Source of the DNA: Siderastrea siderea
Lineage: Eukaryota > Cnidaria > Anthozoa > Scleractinia > Rhizangiidae
DNA: 64,000 nt
Direction: 5' to 3'
Assembly (NCBI GenBank): GCA_964030785.1
Contig: OZ034971.1
Span: 43,549,304-43,613,303 of the forward strand
Shown here: positions 1 to 11,379 of the stretch, one piece after another
How the letters are laid out: each line of letters starts with the position of its first letter
Numbering within the stretch: position 1 is the first letter of the stretch
Position numbers and translations under genes: made by a program
The notes under the pieces: model-generated
What the model was told of the DNA's origin: nothing
The model's input: the letters and a program-made list of their open reading frames with translations, nothing else
Databases searched by the model: none

Positions 1-904
1 GACCGATCTCAGTGGTAAGTGAACAGCTTTCAGCCGTTCACATATTAGCGTAACAATTATAGTGACCATGACCATTGAAATGACTATGTCCAGCATGTTG
101 ATTGAATTGAATGTGTCTCATGTTTACGAGTGAATCATCATCCTTAGATAAGTCGTTTCTGATGAGTGCTTACTGAGTACACCAAACTGGAAATAATTAC
201 TCTCCTGACCCCCCCCCCCCCCCCACTATGCCTTTGGAATTCCAGTCCAATGAACCCCCCCTATGAACCCTCAGAATTCCTCTCTATGTAACCCCATATC
301 CCCTTCGGAATTCCGATATGCTGCCTGTGGTATGGGTATGGATATTTTCTGGAATCACCCATCTTCTTACAGAATTACCACTTGATCAAACACACAGATC
401 ATGAGAATAAAGGAAATGATCCCCAAAGATGAAAAGTCTTGATTTTTAATCAAATTCTCCTAACTAGCAACATAAGAAGCATATGGAGAATAGTGAGGAG
501 AATATGGATGTTGATAATTTTTGGGGCTTAAAGGGTTATATGTACTTCTTGGGAGGAAAAGTATTTTGTAAAGTGATAGAAAACAACAATTTCTTTTTTA
601 AAAAATGTGATATATTGGGTCAATAGAATAAGAAAGGTGGACATTGCCAAGAGTATAAAATACTTTTCAACAAAATTCTGCTTTATTCAAAAAACTTAAG
701 TGGTGTCCCTTCAAAACTGTGAAAGATATCAGAAAAATGTCCTGTAATTGGGTATTATTTTTTGGCCAAAAGATTATAGCAGCAGTGAAAGTCTGGGTTC
801 TTTCCAGAAATTGGCCCCAGGTTGATTTCGTATATTTGTACTCCTGTCATTATAGAGGGTAGTTTCCTACCGTAATGCCAAGAACAAAAATTATTGTTCC
901 AAAC
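1..904. other. Left-edge non-coding sequence, probable USP copy A intron
   Basis: No gene is visible here. Because USP copy A lies on the minus strand with its third exon ending at 905, this stretch is best read as its last intron; the expected final exon (the one carrying the G-2X-G-9X-G-S motif in copy B) is not present and would lie beyond the window edge. A run of about 16 C residues sits near 209-224 and may be an assembly weak point. The rest is AT-rich single-copy-looking sequence. Confidence 0.5.
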
Positions 905-3304
905 CTGATGACCTTTGCATTTGGTTCCAAAAGCTTCCAGCAGCTCCTTCACTTGTTTGTCACTTTTCTCCACCAAATGCTGCCATTCCTCGTAATAAGC
1001 ATAACCATCTGAGGGAGCGTAACAAGCACATTTAATAGAAGAAGTACGCAACGTGAGGCTTAAATATGGGCAGGAGGCTACAATGGAACCCTCTAGATAA
1101 CCATCCTTTTAATGTGACCAGTCACTATTTCACAGCCTGAATAAAAGCTTATGCAGTCATGTTATTATCTAAAAATACCATTAATCTAACCAACTGTAAA
1201 CACGACACATAGGATCAAAACTTTGAGGCAAAATTTTGAGCAGAATAAGTGATTTTTGAGGTGAGCATTCTGCCAGCAGAATAAGGTATTTTCGAGTATA
1301 ATTTGAGCAGAACAATGGAAAATCAGTCACTAATGATATGCAAAACACTTGTAAGAAAAATTGAAAACTAAATACAAATCAAACGGAAAACTACCTTGTG
1401 ATTAATCGCTAATAATCACATTATTAATGTGATTATTAGCTTAACTGGGCTCACATGATTCCATCACATACTTTGAAGCAACGGCATTACAATTTTGATA
1501 TGTATAACGAAAAAGGGGTTAGGTCCAGGCTCCCTTCCATATTTGTGAAATACGTAAGGCCCAAATGGCCGGAAATTTTTTGGGGACCGAGCATAATTGG
1601 AGCAGAATTTAGATGTCCAAGCAGAATTTCGAGCAGAATAAGTGCGAGCATAATTTGAGCAGAACAGTGGAAAATTAGTCACACTAATGATATGCATAAC
1701 GCTTGTAAGAAAAATTAAAATCTTAATCCAAATTAAACTGAAAATTACCTTGTGATTAATGTGATTATTAGCTAAACTGGGCTCACGTGATTCCATTACA
1801 TACTTTGAAGTCACCGGCATTACAATTTTGATATGGATAATGAATATCTAATTAGTGTAATTTTAGGGGTAAGGTCCAGGCTCCCTTCCATATTTGTGAA
1901 ATATGAAAGGCCCAAAGGGCCGAAAATTTTTCGGGTACCGAGCAGAATTGGAGCAGAAATTATCTCTGTGTCCGAGCAGAATAAGCGATTTTTATGAGCA
2001 TTGCTGGCAGGCAGAATAAGCTATTTTGCAAGCAGAATTTATCCAAGCCTATTTGTGAAATACGTAAGGCCCAATGGCCCGAAAATTTTTCAGGTACCGA
2101 GCGGAATTGGAGCAGAATTTAGGTGTCTGAGCAGAATTTCAAGCAGAATAAGTGATTTTTACGAGCATTGCCGGCAGGCAGAATAAGCCATTTTTGCGAG
2201 CAGAATTTATCCAAGCCTATACATGGTATTGATGGGTTCCTCTATAGTTATAAAAAGGCTATTTAAAATACTTACAGGGGTAGGGAGCAGCTGGAATGGT
2301 TGGATATTCCTGGGCATGAATTACCAGTACATGATCTTTTTCTTTCTCACAGATATTCTTGATATACCCTGGAAAATGTATGAAAATGAATTAAGAAAAC
2401 TCAAAACAAAACAAAAACAGAAACAAACATTCTTTTCACGCACAGTAATGCAATTTCATTTCTTCAACACTGCATATCAAAAATGCAATATGCACCACCA
2501 TGCAATCATGTCACAAACAATTCACGGATCACCTGACGAAAGCCGCTACTGTTTCACATTTAACAACTTCCAGTTTTTTGACATTCAAGTTTATATTATA
2601 TTTGCAATTTGAGTCAACAAACAATTTTGTGTGGCATAATTTTAAGTTCCTACTTAAAATAAAATGTGCATTACCTCCAACATACTTTGGTCATTGCACT
2701 GCTGCGATTCGTGCTCAATACCGCGATCTTCCAGCAAACTAGTGAAATTAATATTCTAGTTCAATTCCCCGCTGAGAGAACGTTCGATTGAGCGTGGATA
2801 TTGGCACGATTATTATTACAATGGTCTATCTAGACCTACTCTAGATCCTCAGAATGTCTTACAATGTGCTAATCCAAGAGAAAGCTCGAGATAGGCGTTT
2901 GCCGATGTTCGAAAGAAAAAACGACATTTTTACGAAAGCTTTCATTGCAATCCGACGGTAAACTTATGGGGACGTTCCACTTTTAAAATACATTTTCCGA
3001 TCACCCGCTGACTACGAATTGCTCTAATGTACAACTAGTAGTAGGAAACAGAATTTTTTGTCAACCCGTCTGATAATCCAACCTGTAAGACACAGTTCTC
3101 CCATGGATTTCAAACATGTAGAAATGAACTTCGTCCACTTACGCCATAAAGGGAGCTGGTCGGATCAAAAACGGAAAGGCTGCTGCCCAAAAAGCTTACA
3201 ATAACCTTTCGACTTTTTTACTTACAGTCAAAAGCTCTCTCACTATGTTCACTGGCATCTACTCCAAAAACTATCTTCCTCGCGGGTTTTTCACTCTCAG
3301 CCAT
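905..3304 (-). CDS. Universal stress protein family, copy A (partial, 3 exons)
   Basis: Cytosolic UspA-fold nucleotide-binding protein, partial at the window edge. Exons read on the minus strand: 3304-3226 (79 nt, begins MAESEKPARKIVFGVD, containing the N-terminal V-D-x-S nucleotide-loop region), 2368-2276 (93 nt, encodes YIKNICEKEKDHVLVIHAQE) and 1008-905 (104 nt, helix YYEEWQHLVEKSDKQVKELL). Each junction has GT and AG dinucleotides and the phases close (1, 1, 0). Exon sizes are identical to copy B, which supports all three. The C-terminal exon with the ATP-binding glycine motif is outside the window or lost, so function cannot be confirmed. The middle intron is swollen by a tandem repeat. 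USP genes are multi-copy in cnidarians and are usually linked to stress responses; the exact ligand here is unknown. Confidence 0.8.
1230..2215. repeat. Degenerate tandem repeat, unit about 350-400 bp, in USP-A intron
   Basis: Two to three diverged copies of a long unit lie in the second intron of USP copy A. Shared landmarks recur in order: GAGCAGAATAAGTGATTTTT, TTTGTGAAATACGTAAGGCC and GAGCAGAATT, for example near 1540-1640, 1890-2000 and 2050-2210. Short open frames in this stretch are by-products of the repeat. Nothing suggests coding potential. Confidence 0.7.
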
Positions 3305-3380
3305 CGCTCCCTTTCACAGAAATGAAGTCCGTGAGACTGCAAATTCTAACGACTTCAACTTCGTGCGAGAACTGAACGGG

Positions 3381-3442
3381 AAGGGAAGGCGTGAAGAAAA
3401 TATAAAGGAGTGACACCTCGACAAGAATATGGCCAATCACGT
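3381..3442 (-). promoter_or_regulatory. Putative USP-A promoter block (CCAAT box, TATA-like)
   Basis: About 80-140 bp upstream of the USP-A start codon, this block matches the block before USP copy B almost position for position. Read on the minus strand it holds an ACGTGATTGGCCA stretch (inverted CCAAT core), then GAGGTGTCACTCCTTT, then a TATATTTTC TATA-like run and CACGCCTTCC. Conservation between paralogs while flanking DNA has diverged suggests function. The transcription start is not determined. Confidence 0.5.
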
Positions 3443-4459
3443 ACCTCATTTTGTGAACAAGCCGTGTGACATGTCACGCGATGCCTCACGCGGGTTTCGT
3501 GACTTGAGACTCTGTCACTCGCTAAATTGAATTGGGACACTTTTCCCGTTTTGCCTTTCCTGCGGGAATGGGTGAATAACAGAAATGAAAATAGAAATTG
3601 ATTGCGGATTTACAGGCAAAGCCCTGCGGTGAGGTACAAACACTAGGCTGGGCAGTCCTTGTGAAAGTGGATAGAGAGGGAAGAATATAAAATACACGTA
3701 AACGGCATGAGCACTGTGCCATTCGCTACCCTTTCTCTTTACCAGAAGCTTCTTCAGCTGAGAAACTGAGAGAAAAAAAGAGACAGACAATGAGAAAGAC
3801 AGAGAGATAAAGAAACTGGGATCTTCTTAGCGCTTCCCAGTGGGACAGGGCCGTACTCATCGTGCCATCTCTCACCGCTTGTAACGTCTTCAGAAAGGAT
3901 TTAAATGGACCATTTTCGTCTAGTCTCTACATCAAAGTGAGTCCTGTTTCATGTGAAAATTAGTTTTATTAGCCAGGCTGTGCACCAGGCCTGGCTTTGA
4001 AAATGAGGGTAGGGTACATTCCAACCACACCCACAATAACAAGATTCTGGTAGCCTCGACCAAGGCCACAGTCAACCCACTTTTCAGGCTATTCTCTGTG
4101 CTCTGGAAACCTTGTTTCACCTGAGCCCTGAAACCTCAAATCTTAACCCTTTTGAGTCCAGAACAGCAGAACTCTTCAAGACCACTTGTTAAAATCTTTA
4201 TCCTCTTTCAAGACCAAACAAAAACACCCGTCAGGGCTCTGCTTACCCAAATGGCTTTAATAAGGGGCTGAGGCATTCACCTTTTTTGCTGAAACAGAAG
4301 TAAAATTGGGCACTAGAAGTGCTCGTATTCACTCTTATGTGGAGACTCATCACTGCTTTGTTTCCAGTGGAAAAGGTTATCAAGTGAAGTAAAAATAAAG
4401 TTTGATAATTTGCAGGTAAAGGGAGACAGATGACAACAACAACAACAATGACAACAAAC
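3443..4459. other. Intergenic region between USP copies A and B
   Basis: Upstream flank of USP-A and downstream flank of USP-B. Only short, unconvincing open frames are present. No transposon ends or RNA genes recognised. Confidence 0.5.
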
Positions 4460-4465
4460 TTTATT
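4460..4465 (-). promoter_or_regulatory. Likely poly(A) signal of USP copy B
   Basis: AATAAA on the minus strand, about 185 bp past the stop codon of USP copy B. The surrounding 3' flank, with an (AAC)n run, is retained in the decayed copy C near 25,680-25,750, showing it belonged to the duplicated unit. Confidence 0.55.
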
Positions 4466-4650
4466 AAAAGATAAATATCATTGTTAATTTTAAATAGTAG
4501 CCCACATAGCATACAAGCTTTCTGTTAGTAAGAAATTCTTTTCATTACCCTGCAGTACTCTGCAACCTTCACCAAATCACAATAAAATAATTCTATCATA
4601 AGACATGCTTGGTGACCTACAGCAAGGTGACTGAACAATCCCAGTTATTT

Positions 4651-7365
4651 TTAACTTGAATGAGGATGCTCTCCATGCTGATTTGGTGGTGGGACAATTA
4701 CCACTGGAATGTGGGCGTGGTGCACACAGTAATCACTGACGCTGCCGAGAAATGTGCGGCGCAATGCTCCCATACCACGTGAGCCCATAACAATAAGCTG
4801 TGCTTTCTCGTCTTCTGCAAGTTTACAGATCACCTCTCCAGGTCTGTTGTTTTCTTCCTTGAACAACTTGAACTTCAACTACAAAAGCAATTAAAAACAA
4901 AGTTGCCCTAAAACTTTTGCTTTTCTTTAACAACTTAAAAATTATTAACAGTCACTCATCGGACATAAGATGACCAAAATTTACCCTTATATATCCTAAC
5001 TGTAGACGGCACAATGATTACCATTTTAATAACAGTTAACAATAATTATCATTTTGCAAATTACCGTAATAAATTTTACATTGGGCAGATGTTTTTGTGA
5101 GCAAAATGGTTATGTATTTCCACCTCTGCTTGTACTGGCTATTAGAGAACTTAATAGTCTTAATTGTACTGTTTCACTTGCTAATAAATTTGATTTTTCT
5201 TTAACTTAAACCAGGGAGGGCCCCTCAGCTCCCCCGAGCTCCCCAAAAGAATGCCAAAAATCAAGGCAAAATCCAGCCCTGAGAAATCATTGACACAACC
5301 CCTTCTCCTGTCGATAAAATGAACTCTGTTATTTATCCTGACGGGCCCTTTTCTGTTTGCTCACTGTATATTTTGAATTTTTGGTTTGTACTAATTTAGT
5401 TTTCTTGCAGAACTTTGTTGGAGTGTCATATTAGTTGTTTATTGACATAATTATTTCGTAAAAGTTTGTCATTAATCATTAACTTAGTTATCCAAAAATT
5501 AAAGGCTGTCCTAGTCCCAAAATTTACGCTTTGTTGTTGTCGTGTGGTTTAGTGTTTTTTTCAATGCTGATTATTAAAACCAAGAAATAGTTTTGTGCAT
5601 ACTAATCTCTTTGGCTTTGGTCCAGACAAACTACAGTTAACTCTCCATCTCTAAGCGGGCACCACTGTAAGGCGGACACCCTTCTAAGGCAGACAGATAT
5701 GGCTGAACATGTATGGCCGAATTTCACTGGTTTGTCTGTAACTAAATTCTTTCTAAGGCAGACACCTCTCTAAGGTGGACACCTAGAGCTGTTCCCGAGA
5801 GTGTCTGCTTTAGAGAGAGTTGACTGTATTGTACATTAAATACTTAATTCTGTCTGAAGAAATTCCAACAAAGATTTTCACAAACCCCGAGTTGTTTACA
5901 TTTGGCACCAACAGATTCCAACAACTCCTTGACTCGTTTGTCACTGTCTTCCACCAATTTCTGCCATTCTTCATAATATGCATAACCATCTAAAGATTCA
6001 ATAAAGATAGGCAAAATGGTTAATGTTGGGTGATATTATTTTGATTACCATAAAATGAAAGTAAAATAAACTAGGATGTCACAGATTCCCACATTTTGTG
6101 ACTTTATTTGCCTGGGCAAATTACATAATAAAAATGGCTGGACTCAAATGTAGCTTTGCTATTTTGTAAATGTAACTTTTTCTATTTTGTAAATTATTCA
6201 TCTTACGTAAAAGTAAGTTTTTTTTAATGAATATGGTATTTCTATAATAAAGTATTACTGTAATATAGTATTGCTTTTAGAGTATTTTGTTACAGTATCC
6301 CCAATTAGTGAATTACTTGTAATTTGCTAGTAGTTTTGACACTTGAATAAAGTTGATGATGATGATTATGATGATGATGAAATACTTACAGGGGTAGGGA
6401 GCGGCTGGAATGGTCGGATATTCCTGAGCATGGATGATCATAACATAGTCTTTTTCTTTGTCACAGATATTCTTGTAAAACCCTGGAAAAATGTATTAAA
6501 ATGACAGAGAAAACACATCAAAGAAGTAAGTTAGATTTCATTTTAATATTTCATTCCACAATTAAAATGCAAAGGAAACCACCATGCAATCACAAACAAC
6601 TTACCAGTCACATGACAAAAACTACATTTAAATCATATTAGACAAAAGAAGTAAAGGCTTATTGTTATTTACGTGAAATTTTAATTCGTTGCCACTTAAA
6701 AAAATCGTGTAATCAGTTACTCGACATGATTTTGATATGATTTTACGTACTTTCATTACATAAAATGTAAATATTTTTACCTTGTATTTCAATCTAATTC
6801 TTTCATTCCATCATATAAGCTAATAGTGCAACGTCTTTGTTGAAAATATTATTCTAGTTTCCCCTGCTGTGAGGATGATCGAACGAGGATACTGGCACGA
6901 AAATCACAGTAGTTTCTCTAGTCAGCTTCACGTTATTTTCAGAAAAATGTCTTACCGCATAGAAAAATAAAGCTGAAAGCAATTTTTTTCCTCTAGTTAG
7001 TCTGTGCACGCATCACTAGTGATGTAATCAGCTGAGACTCAGCTGATCAGAATCTGAAGATTTCTCCTCACATAAACTGGACGAAAATTTTCAAATTTAT
7101 ATTTTGTCAAATGAATTAGAGAAGTAAATTGAATTTGAAATAAAGCTTGTATTGGGCCTGCACAGTCGCAACACCTTAATTCAGGAGTTAAACTTAAGTT
7201 TATAAATTGCAATAAAGGAGCCGGCGAGAAAAGAAACTTGAGCGTAACTTATTTCAGTAGACTGCTTATTTAGTTCGCTCACTTACAATCAAAAGCTCTC
7301 TCGCTGTGCTCACTGCTATCGACCCCCAAAACTACTATTCTTTGGTTTGTTCCACTCTCAGCCAT
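4651..7365 (-). CDS. Universal stress protein family, copy B (complete, 4 exons)
   Basis: UspA-fold small protein of 167 residues, a normal length for single-domain eukaryotic USPs. Exons on the minus strand: 7365-7287 (79 nt, starts MAESGTNQRIVVLGVDSSEH), 6482-6390 (93 nt), 5989-5886 (104 nt) and 4878-4651 (228 nt with stop). All junctions are GT/AG and the total (504 nt) closes in frame. The last exon shows the textbook ATP-binding signature G-2X-G-9X-G-S as GSRGMGALRRTFLGS, followed by the terminal strand HIPVVIVPP. Predicted soluble and cytosolic; no signal peptide or membrane span. The third-exon donor was chosen at GGG|GTTTGT because only that gives phase 0 with the final exon. Intron 3 carries a MITE and intron 2 a GAT-rich microsatellite. 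Head-to-tail with copy A, with a matching promoter block. Confidence 0.88.
5634..5826. mobile_element. 193-bp MITE with TA target duplication in USP-B intron 3
   Basis: Inverted ends CAGTTAACTCTC and GAGAGTTGACTG are flanked by TA on both sides (5632-5633 and 5827-5828). Internal repeats of a TCTAAGGCGGACACC-like motif are present. The Tc1/mariner-like group is inferred from the TA duplication. The decayed USP copy C has the same intron without the element (near 27,895), so this is a genuine insertion that post-dates, or missed, the duplication. Confidence 0.8.
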
Positions 7366-7430
7366 TTTTCCTCGAGAACCGCCGCAAACTACTGTAGTCA
7401 CTAAACAAGACCGCGAAATGAAGGGAAGGC

Positions 7431-7491
7431 TAGGGAAGGCGTGAATAAAAGACAAAGGAGTGACACCTCAGTAGCAATTGACCAATCACGT
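7431..7491 (-). promoter_or_regulatory. Putative USP-B promoter block
   Basis: Counterpart of the block before copy A: on the minus strand ACGTGATTGGTCA (CCAAT core), GAGGTGTCACTCCTTTG, then a T-rich TATA-like run and CACGCCTTCC, 66-126 bp before the ATG. Order and spacing agree with copy A to within about one base. Confidence 0.5.
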
Positions 7492-7633
7492 TTTCCTTAT
7501 TTCCTTTTTACGTTAGTTATGTGACATGTCACGCGTGTGGTTTCTCCTCCCCGCCATTTTGAATGCTGAGAAGACCTCGGGTGGAAATGGAAATGAGAAA
7601 GTTCTCTGTGAAAAGAAACTAGATTAACAAAAA

Positions 7634-7660
7634 AATAATAATAATAATAAACAAATAAAA

Positions 7661-7699
<39 letters not shown>

Positions 7700-7701
7700 A
7701 A
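7634..7701. repeat. (AAT)n/(AAAT)n microsatellite
   Basis: A short AAT run followed by about a dozen AAAT units. The FIYL-repeat open frame across it is an artefact. Confidence 0.9.
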
Positions 7702-8899
7702 AAGGCAAGGGTGATCAATAGCTATGCACAAAGTGTCTTCTTAAACATTTTTCTTATTGACGTGTCTTATTTCGTAGCTACGTGCGCTGCGATTGGTCAA
7801 TTTTGCGGGCCGTATTTTGCTGTACGGACGTAAAATTTGAAAGGCCTTGAATCCGTTTTGCGGCAGTAGCTTTATACTTTGAAGAAATAGTAGGCTAATC
7901 TCTTAGACGCGATACATAAAAACGAGTCAAAAGCTAGATTAAAAACTTTTTAGTTTACAGAAACTCTCTAAAGGCATTCACTTAAAAACTGCGAAGCTAA
8001 AAGCATTTATAATTTCAACCTGAGAACTAGACTTGCCAACAAGTCGACCGCGAGAGAGCGCCGCGAGAGAGCGCCGAAGGCGCGAGGAACGCTCGCGAAG
8101 CGAGCGAGAGCGAGCGACGAAGTCGCGAGACGAGCGACGTGAACCAAAATCCGGAAAAGCCGGAAACGGACTTTGAGAAAGTCTACCTGAGAGCCTGTAA
8201 GCTTATATCGTAACTAGTAAGTCAAAACATGCTGAAAAAGGAGCTAAAACGACTTTTAAATTAACTTGTAAAGACAGTGAAAAGTAGAAGCGAAAGATTT
8301 CCTACCAATTGCTCCCTCAGTAACAGTTCTCTTTATAGTGGAAAAAATCAACTTCAAAACAACTCGCAATTAGTTTTATCGTTAACCGGTTTACATAAGC
8401 TTAAGTTTTGATCAGAATTAAGCGTGAAACTTGTAACTCACCGCTTACGTTAGTTGTTCTCAGAGAAAAAAAAATAGTATTGTTAACCTTAAGTACCTTG
8501 ATTCCTCAAAAAAGTCGATCTTGTTCTTGCAGGAGAGATCCATGTATTCTAAATAACTTTTTTCAAAAGTCCACCCTCGCTCAGGCGTTTGTAAAGCCCG
8601 ACTAAAGCTCGTAATTTCCTACGCAACTCGTTGATGTTCAGCTTCCAGCATATAGTTTGCTCGAAAAACAACCTGAGCACAACTGAGAGCCAAGGACAGA
8701 TGGAAGTAGGTTTGGTCGAGTTTTCTTCCCGTATTTTCTTTGTTATTTGAAAGTTTCTTCATTCACTTGTTGTTGGCTGATTGCCTACAGTGGCCCACAA
8801 CTGTCACATCAAAATAAAATGCTCACATCAAATTTAAATCCACCACAGCAAATTACAAATCCACCACAGCAAATTGCAAATTTAGAAGTCGTTCACATC
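7702..8899. other. Non-coding stretch with GC-rich island at about 8,048-8,144
   Basis: No gene seen. An unusually GC- and CpG-rich patch (repeats of GCGAGAGAGCGCC and CGAGCGAGCG-type words) stands out from the AT-rich background. Such patches are common inside cnidarian transposons, but no ends were found. Confidence 0.4.
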
Positions 8900-9360
8900 A
8901 CAGGGGGCCCAGACAATCTGTTGGCGATTCGAAATTTGAAGGATTTGTATGGGAACGTTACAAGGTTCGTATTTAAAGCAAAATATCGGGGATAATGTTG
9001 ATATTTTTCTTTAAAATAAACGTAAACTTTCCTCAATTGTTGTACTTTGACGTCCTTGCAGCTGTAAATGGTGAATATTGGCGATTTTGAAGGTTTTGTG
9101 TTCAGTGTTTACCTGAGAGGTCTCTCAGTATTACTCTCAGGTAAACGCTGAAGGCAAACACAACCTTCAAAATCCAGAAAATCGCCAATATTCGCCATTT
9201 ACAGCTGCAAGGACGTCAAAATAAACAATTGAGGAAAGGTACTTTTATTTTGAAGAAAAATACGAACATTATATCCCCAATATTTTGCTTTATATACGAA
9301 CCTCGTACTATTCAAATTCAAATCCTTCAAATTTCGAATCGAACAGATTGTCTGGGCCCC
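8900..9360. repeat. Foldback (inverted-repeat) element, arms about 220 bp
   Basis: Two long arms (about 8,900-9,119 and 9,122-9,360) are imperfect reverse complements meeting near 9,121. Matching landmarks include CAGCTGCAAGGACGTCAAA on one arm and its complement on the other, and GGGGGCCCAGACAATCTG at the outer ends. Outer flanks hold repeated TCACATCAAA words. No transposase; a hairpin-type MITE is the simplest reading. Confidence 0.75.
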
Positions 9361-9542
9361 CTATGTTCACATCAAATAAAAATCGCTCACAGCAAATACA
9401 TATCTTTCACATCAGGTTAATCCCCGGTGTAATAACCACAGCTGACATCAAAGAATAAATTGGAAGACGTAACTAGAGACTGATCTAATATTAACAGAGA
9501 ATAATAAATAACCTAGTGTAAATTTTTGGTGTCGATAATTTA

Positions 9543-11211
9543 AGGGGTGCCCCAAAAGTTCGTGCCCCTGATTTTAACTAAGTTAATTTTGGATCACAAC
9601 AAGGTTGTACTACTCAAAGTTCAAGGATGTTTTCTGATAATTACACTATTATTTTTTCTTCATAATTTCAGTAGCCTGCGTGACCTCCCTTGTTTTTGAT
9701 CACATTTTTTAGCCGTTGAGACATCGAGTGAGATAATTCTTGTAGTGTTGTAAGAGGCACATTTTTCCATGCAAGCTTCTTTAAGCCTCCTTTTCAGTTC
9801 TTTTATTCTCTTCGGGATAGGATCTTTATATGCTTCCTCATCTATTATACTCCAAAGATTCTCAATGGAATTTATGCCCGGGGAATTTGCGGGCCATTCT
9901 TCTTTCGCAATAAAATTGGGCAAATTCTTTGAACACCATGATTGCGTTGCCTTTGCTGTATGTGGTGGTGCTCCGTCTTGAACAAAAGTCATATTACGGC
10001 TAGAGCTGAAAAGTTTTCTCTTGATAGTTGCTTCTTTTATCAACTTACGGCTAAGAAGAGGCTTAACTTCCTTCTCTCATACGTTGGTTATATAATAATC
10101 AGCTGTCAGAGCTTGTCCTGGTAGAATAAAGTGAAGCTCAGTCAGTCCACGGCCTGTCATTCCGCCCCAGATAATCCATTTGGAACTTTTCTTGACTTGA
10201 TAGGCAGGAGGAACTTGTCTTTCTTGGGATCCCCAGACGACGTCATTTTTGAGATTCGGTAGTTTAAACAAATATTTCGGACATTCGTCAGTGAAAAGAA
10301 AATCATCTCATTCTTCGGGAGACAGATTTCTGTAATTTTTGCAAATCTAAGCCGATCTCCTTGTTGTTTTTCAGTCAGCAATGGCTTCTTTTGTTGCTTA
10401 AAAGGTTTCCAACCTTTGTTTTTCATAAATTTCCAGACCGAATTTTTTGATCCTGGCAAACCTTTACTTGCTAAATCTTGTGATAGTTGCCTGGTGGATT
10501 TTCCTCGTTTGTACTTTGCTTTCTGAATGAGATTCCTAGCCGCGTTGTTCAAAACCTTCAGGGCCGTAGCCAGAAAAAAATTTTGACTGAGGCAATGTCC
10601 ATGGTTAAAATTATGACTGAGGCAATGTTCATGGTTAAATTCTCTTCCTCGGTATTTAGGGTGTTAAACGAAAGAAAAAATGACTGAGAAAATGAAAAAA
10701 AATGACTTAGGCAAGTGCCTCGGTTTGCCTCATACTGGCTACGGCCCTGACCTTAGGTCTTCCACTTCGTCTCTTTTCGGCGAAATCATGACCTCGCTAC
10801 GACCACTTTTTCACCCAAAGCTCACTTTTTCCTAGAAGCTTTGAAGTTTCTTTCACCGAAAGCCCAGAAGATCTAAGTGCAGACGTCTGTGCTCGTAAAT
10901 AAACTAACTTTTTACAGCTCGCTTTAAGAGGATTCATCTTTCCGAAATTAGCGTTCAAACAAGACGATCGTTTAAGCACCAAGTCTGCGAAAATTGGCAG
11001 GAAAAAGGGAAGCGCGTGCGATTCCAGATCGCACGTTTCGGCTGGAAAATTGTAATTACGGTAATGTGATGCCATTTCAAGGCCACAGACAATAAGAAAA
11101 TGACACTAAATGAGTTTAAGAACTATTTCTGTAGAAAACGGTTTTAAATGAACGAACAAAGAAAAAAATATAACCCGGAAAATTAGGGGCTCGAACTTCT
11201 GGGACACCCTG
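9543..11211 (-). mobile_element. Degenerate mariner/Tc1-type transposon, about 1.67 kb
   Basis: Imperfect terminal inverted repeats (AGGGGTGCCCCAAAAGTTCG against CAGGGTGTCCCAGAAGTTCG) are flanked by TA (9541-9542 and 11212-11213). Transposase pieces lie on the minus strand in several frames: N-terminal helix-turn-helix region 11,075-10,797, linker and second DNA-binding region 10,552-10,157, and catalytic end 10,043-9,660 containing QDGAPPHT and WPANSPGINSIENLW. Counting from that D to the E of IENLW gives 37 intervening residues, which suggests a DD37E-type rather than DD34E member, if no indel has shifted it. The SPD aspartate typical of Tc1 is G here. Frame breaks and a nested 189-bp insertion make it inactive. 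Confidence 0.85.
10559..10747. mobile_element. GGCCGTAGCCAG-family element, copy 1 (189 bp)
   Basis: Short non-autonomous element inside the mariner transposase. Ends are CAGGGCCGTAGCCAG and CTGGCTACGGCCCTG, and a 5-bp duplication (ACCTT on the plus strand) flanks it. Removing it and one copy of the duplication restores a continuous transposase reading frame (…RPKVLNNAAR…), which is independent proof of the boundaries. The superfamily is not certain; most hAT elements make 8 bp, so 5 bp is notable. Confidence 0.85.
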
Positions 11212-11253
11212 TATATGATTCATTTGGGTCAATCCACCGTACCGAAAAAGATG

Positions 11254-11374
11254 GCAGTTGGGACACTTGGGCCAGTTGGGTCACTTGGGCCAGTTGTGCC
11301 AGCTGGGCCAGTTGCGCCAGTTGAGTCACTTGGGCGAATTGCAATTGGGCCAGTTGGGCCAGTTGGGACACCTG
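11254..11374. repeat. Minisatellite of 9-bp CAGTTGGGN-type units
   Basis: Tandem variants of GGGCCAGTT, GGGTCACTT and GGGACACTT. It opens reading frames on both strands (AQLAQL, GPVGPV), but composition alone explains them. Confidence 0.8.
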
Positions 11375-11379
11375 GTTAT

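Noticed and set aside
8747..8995. 82-codon gene
   Set aside because: It runs into the arm of a foldback element and has no homology signal.
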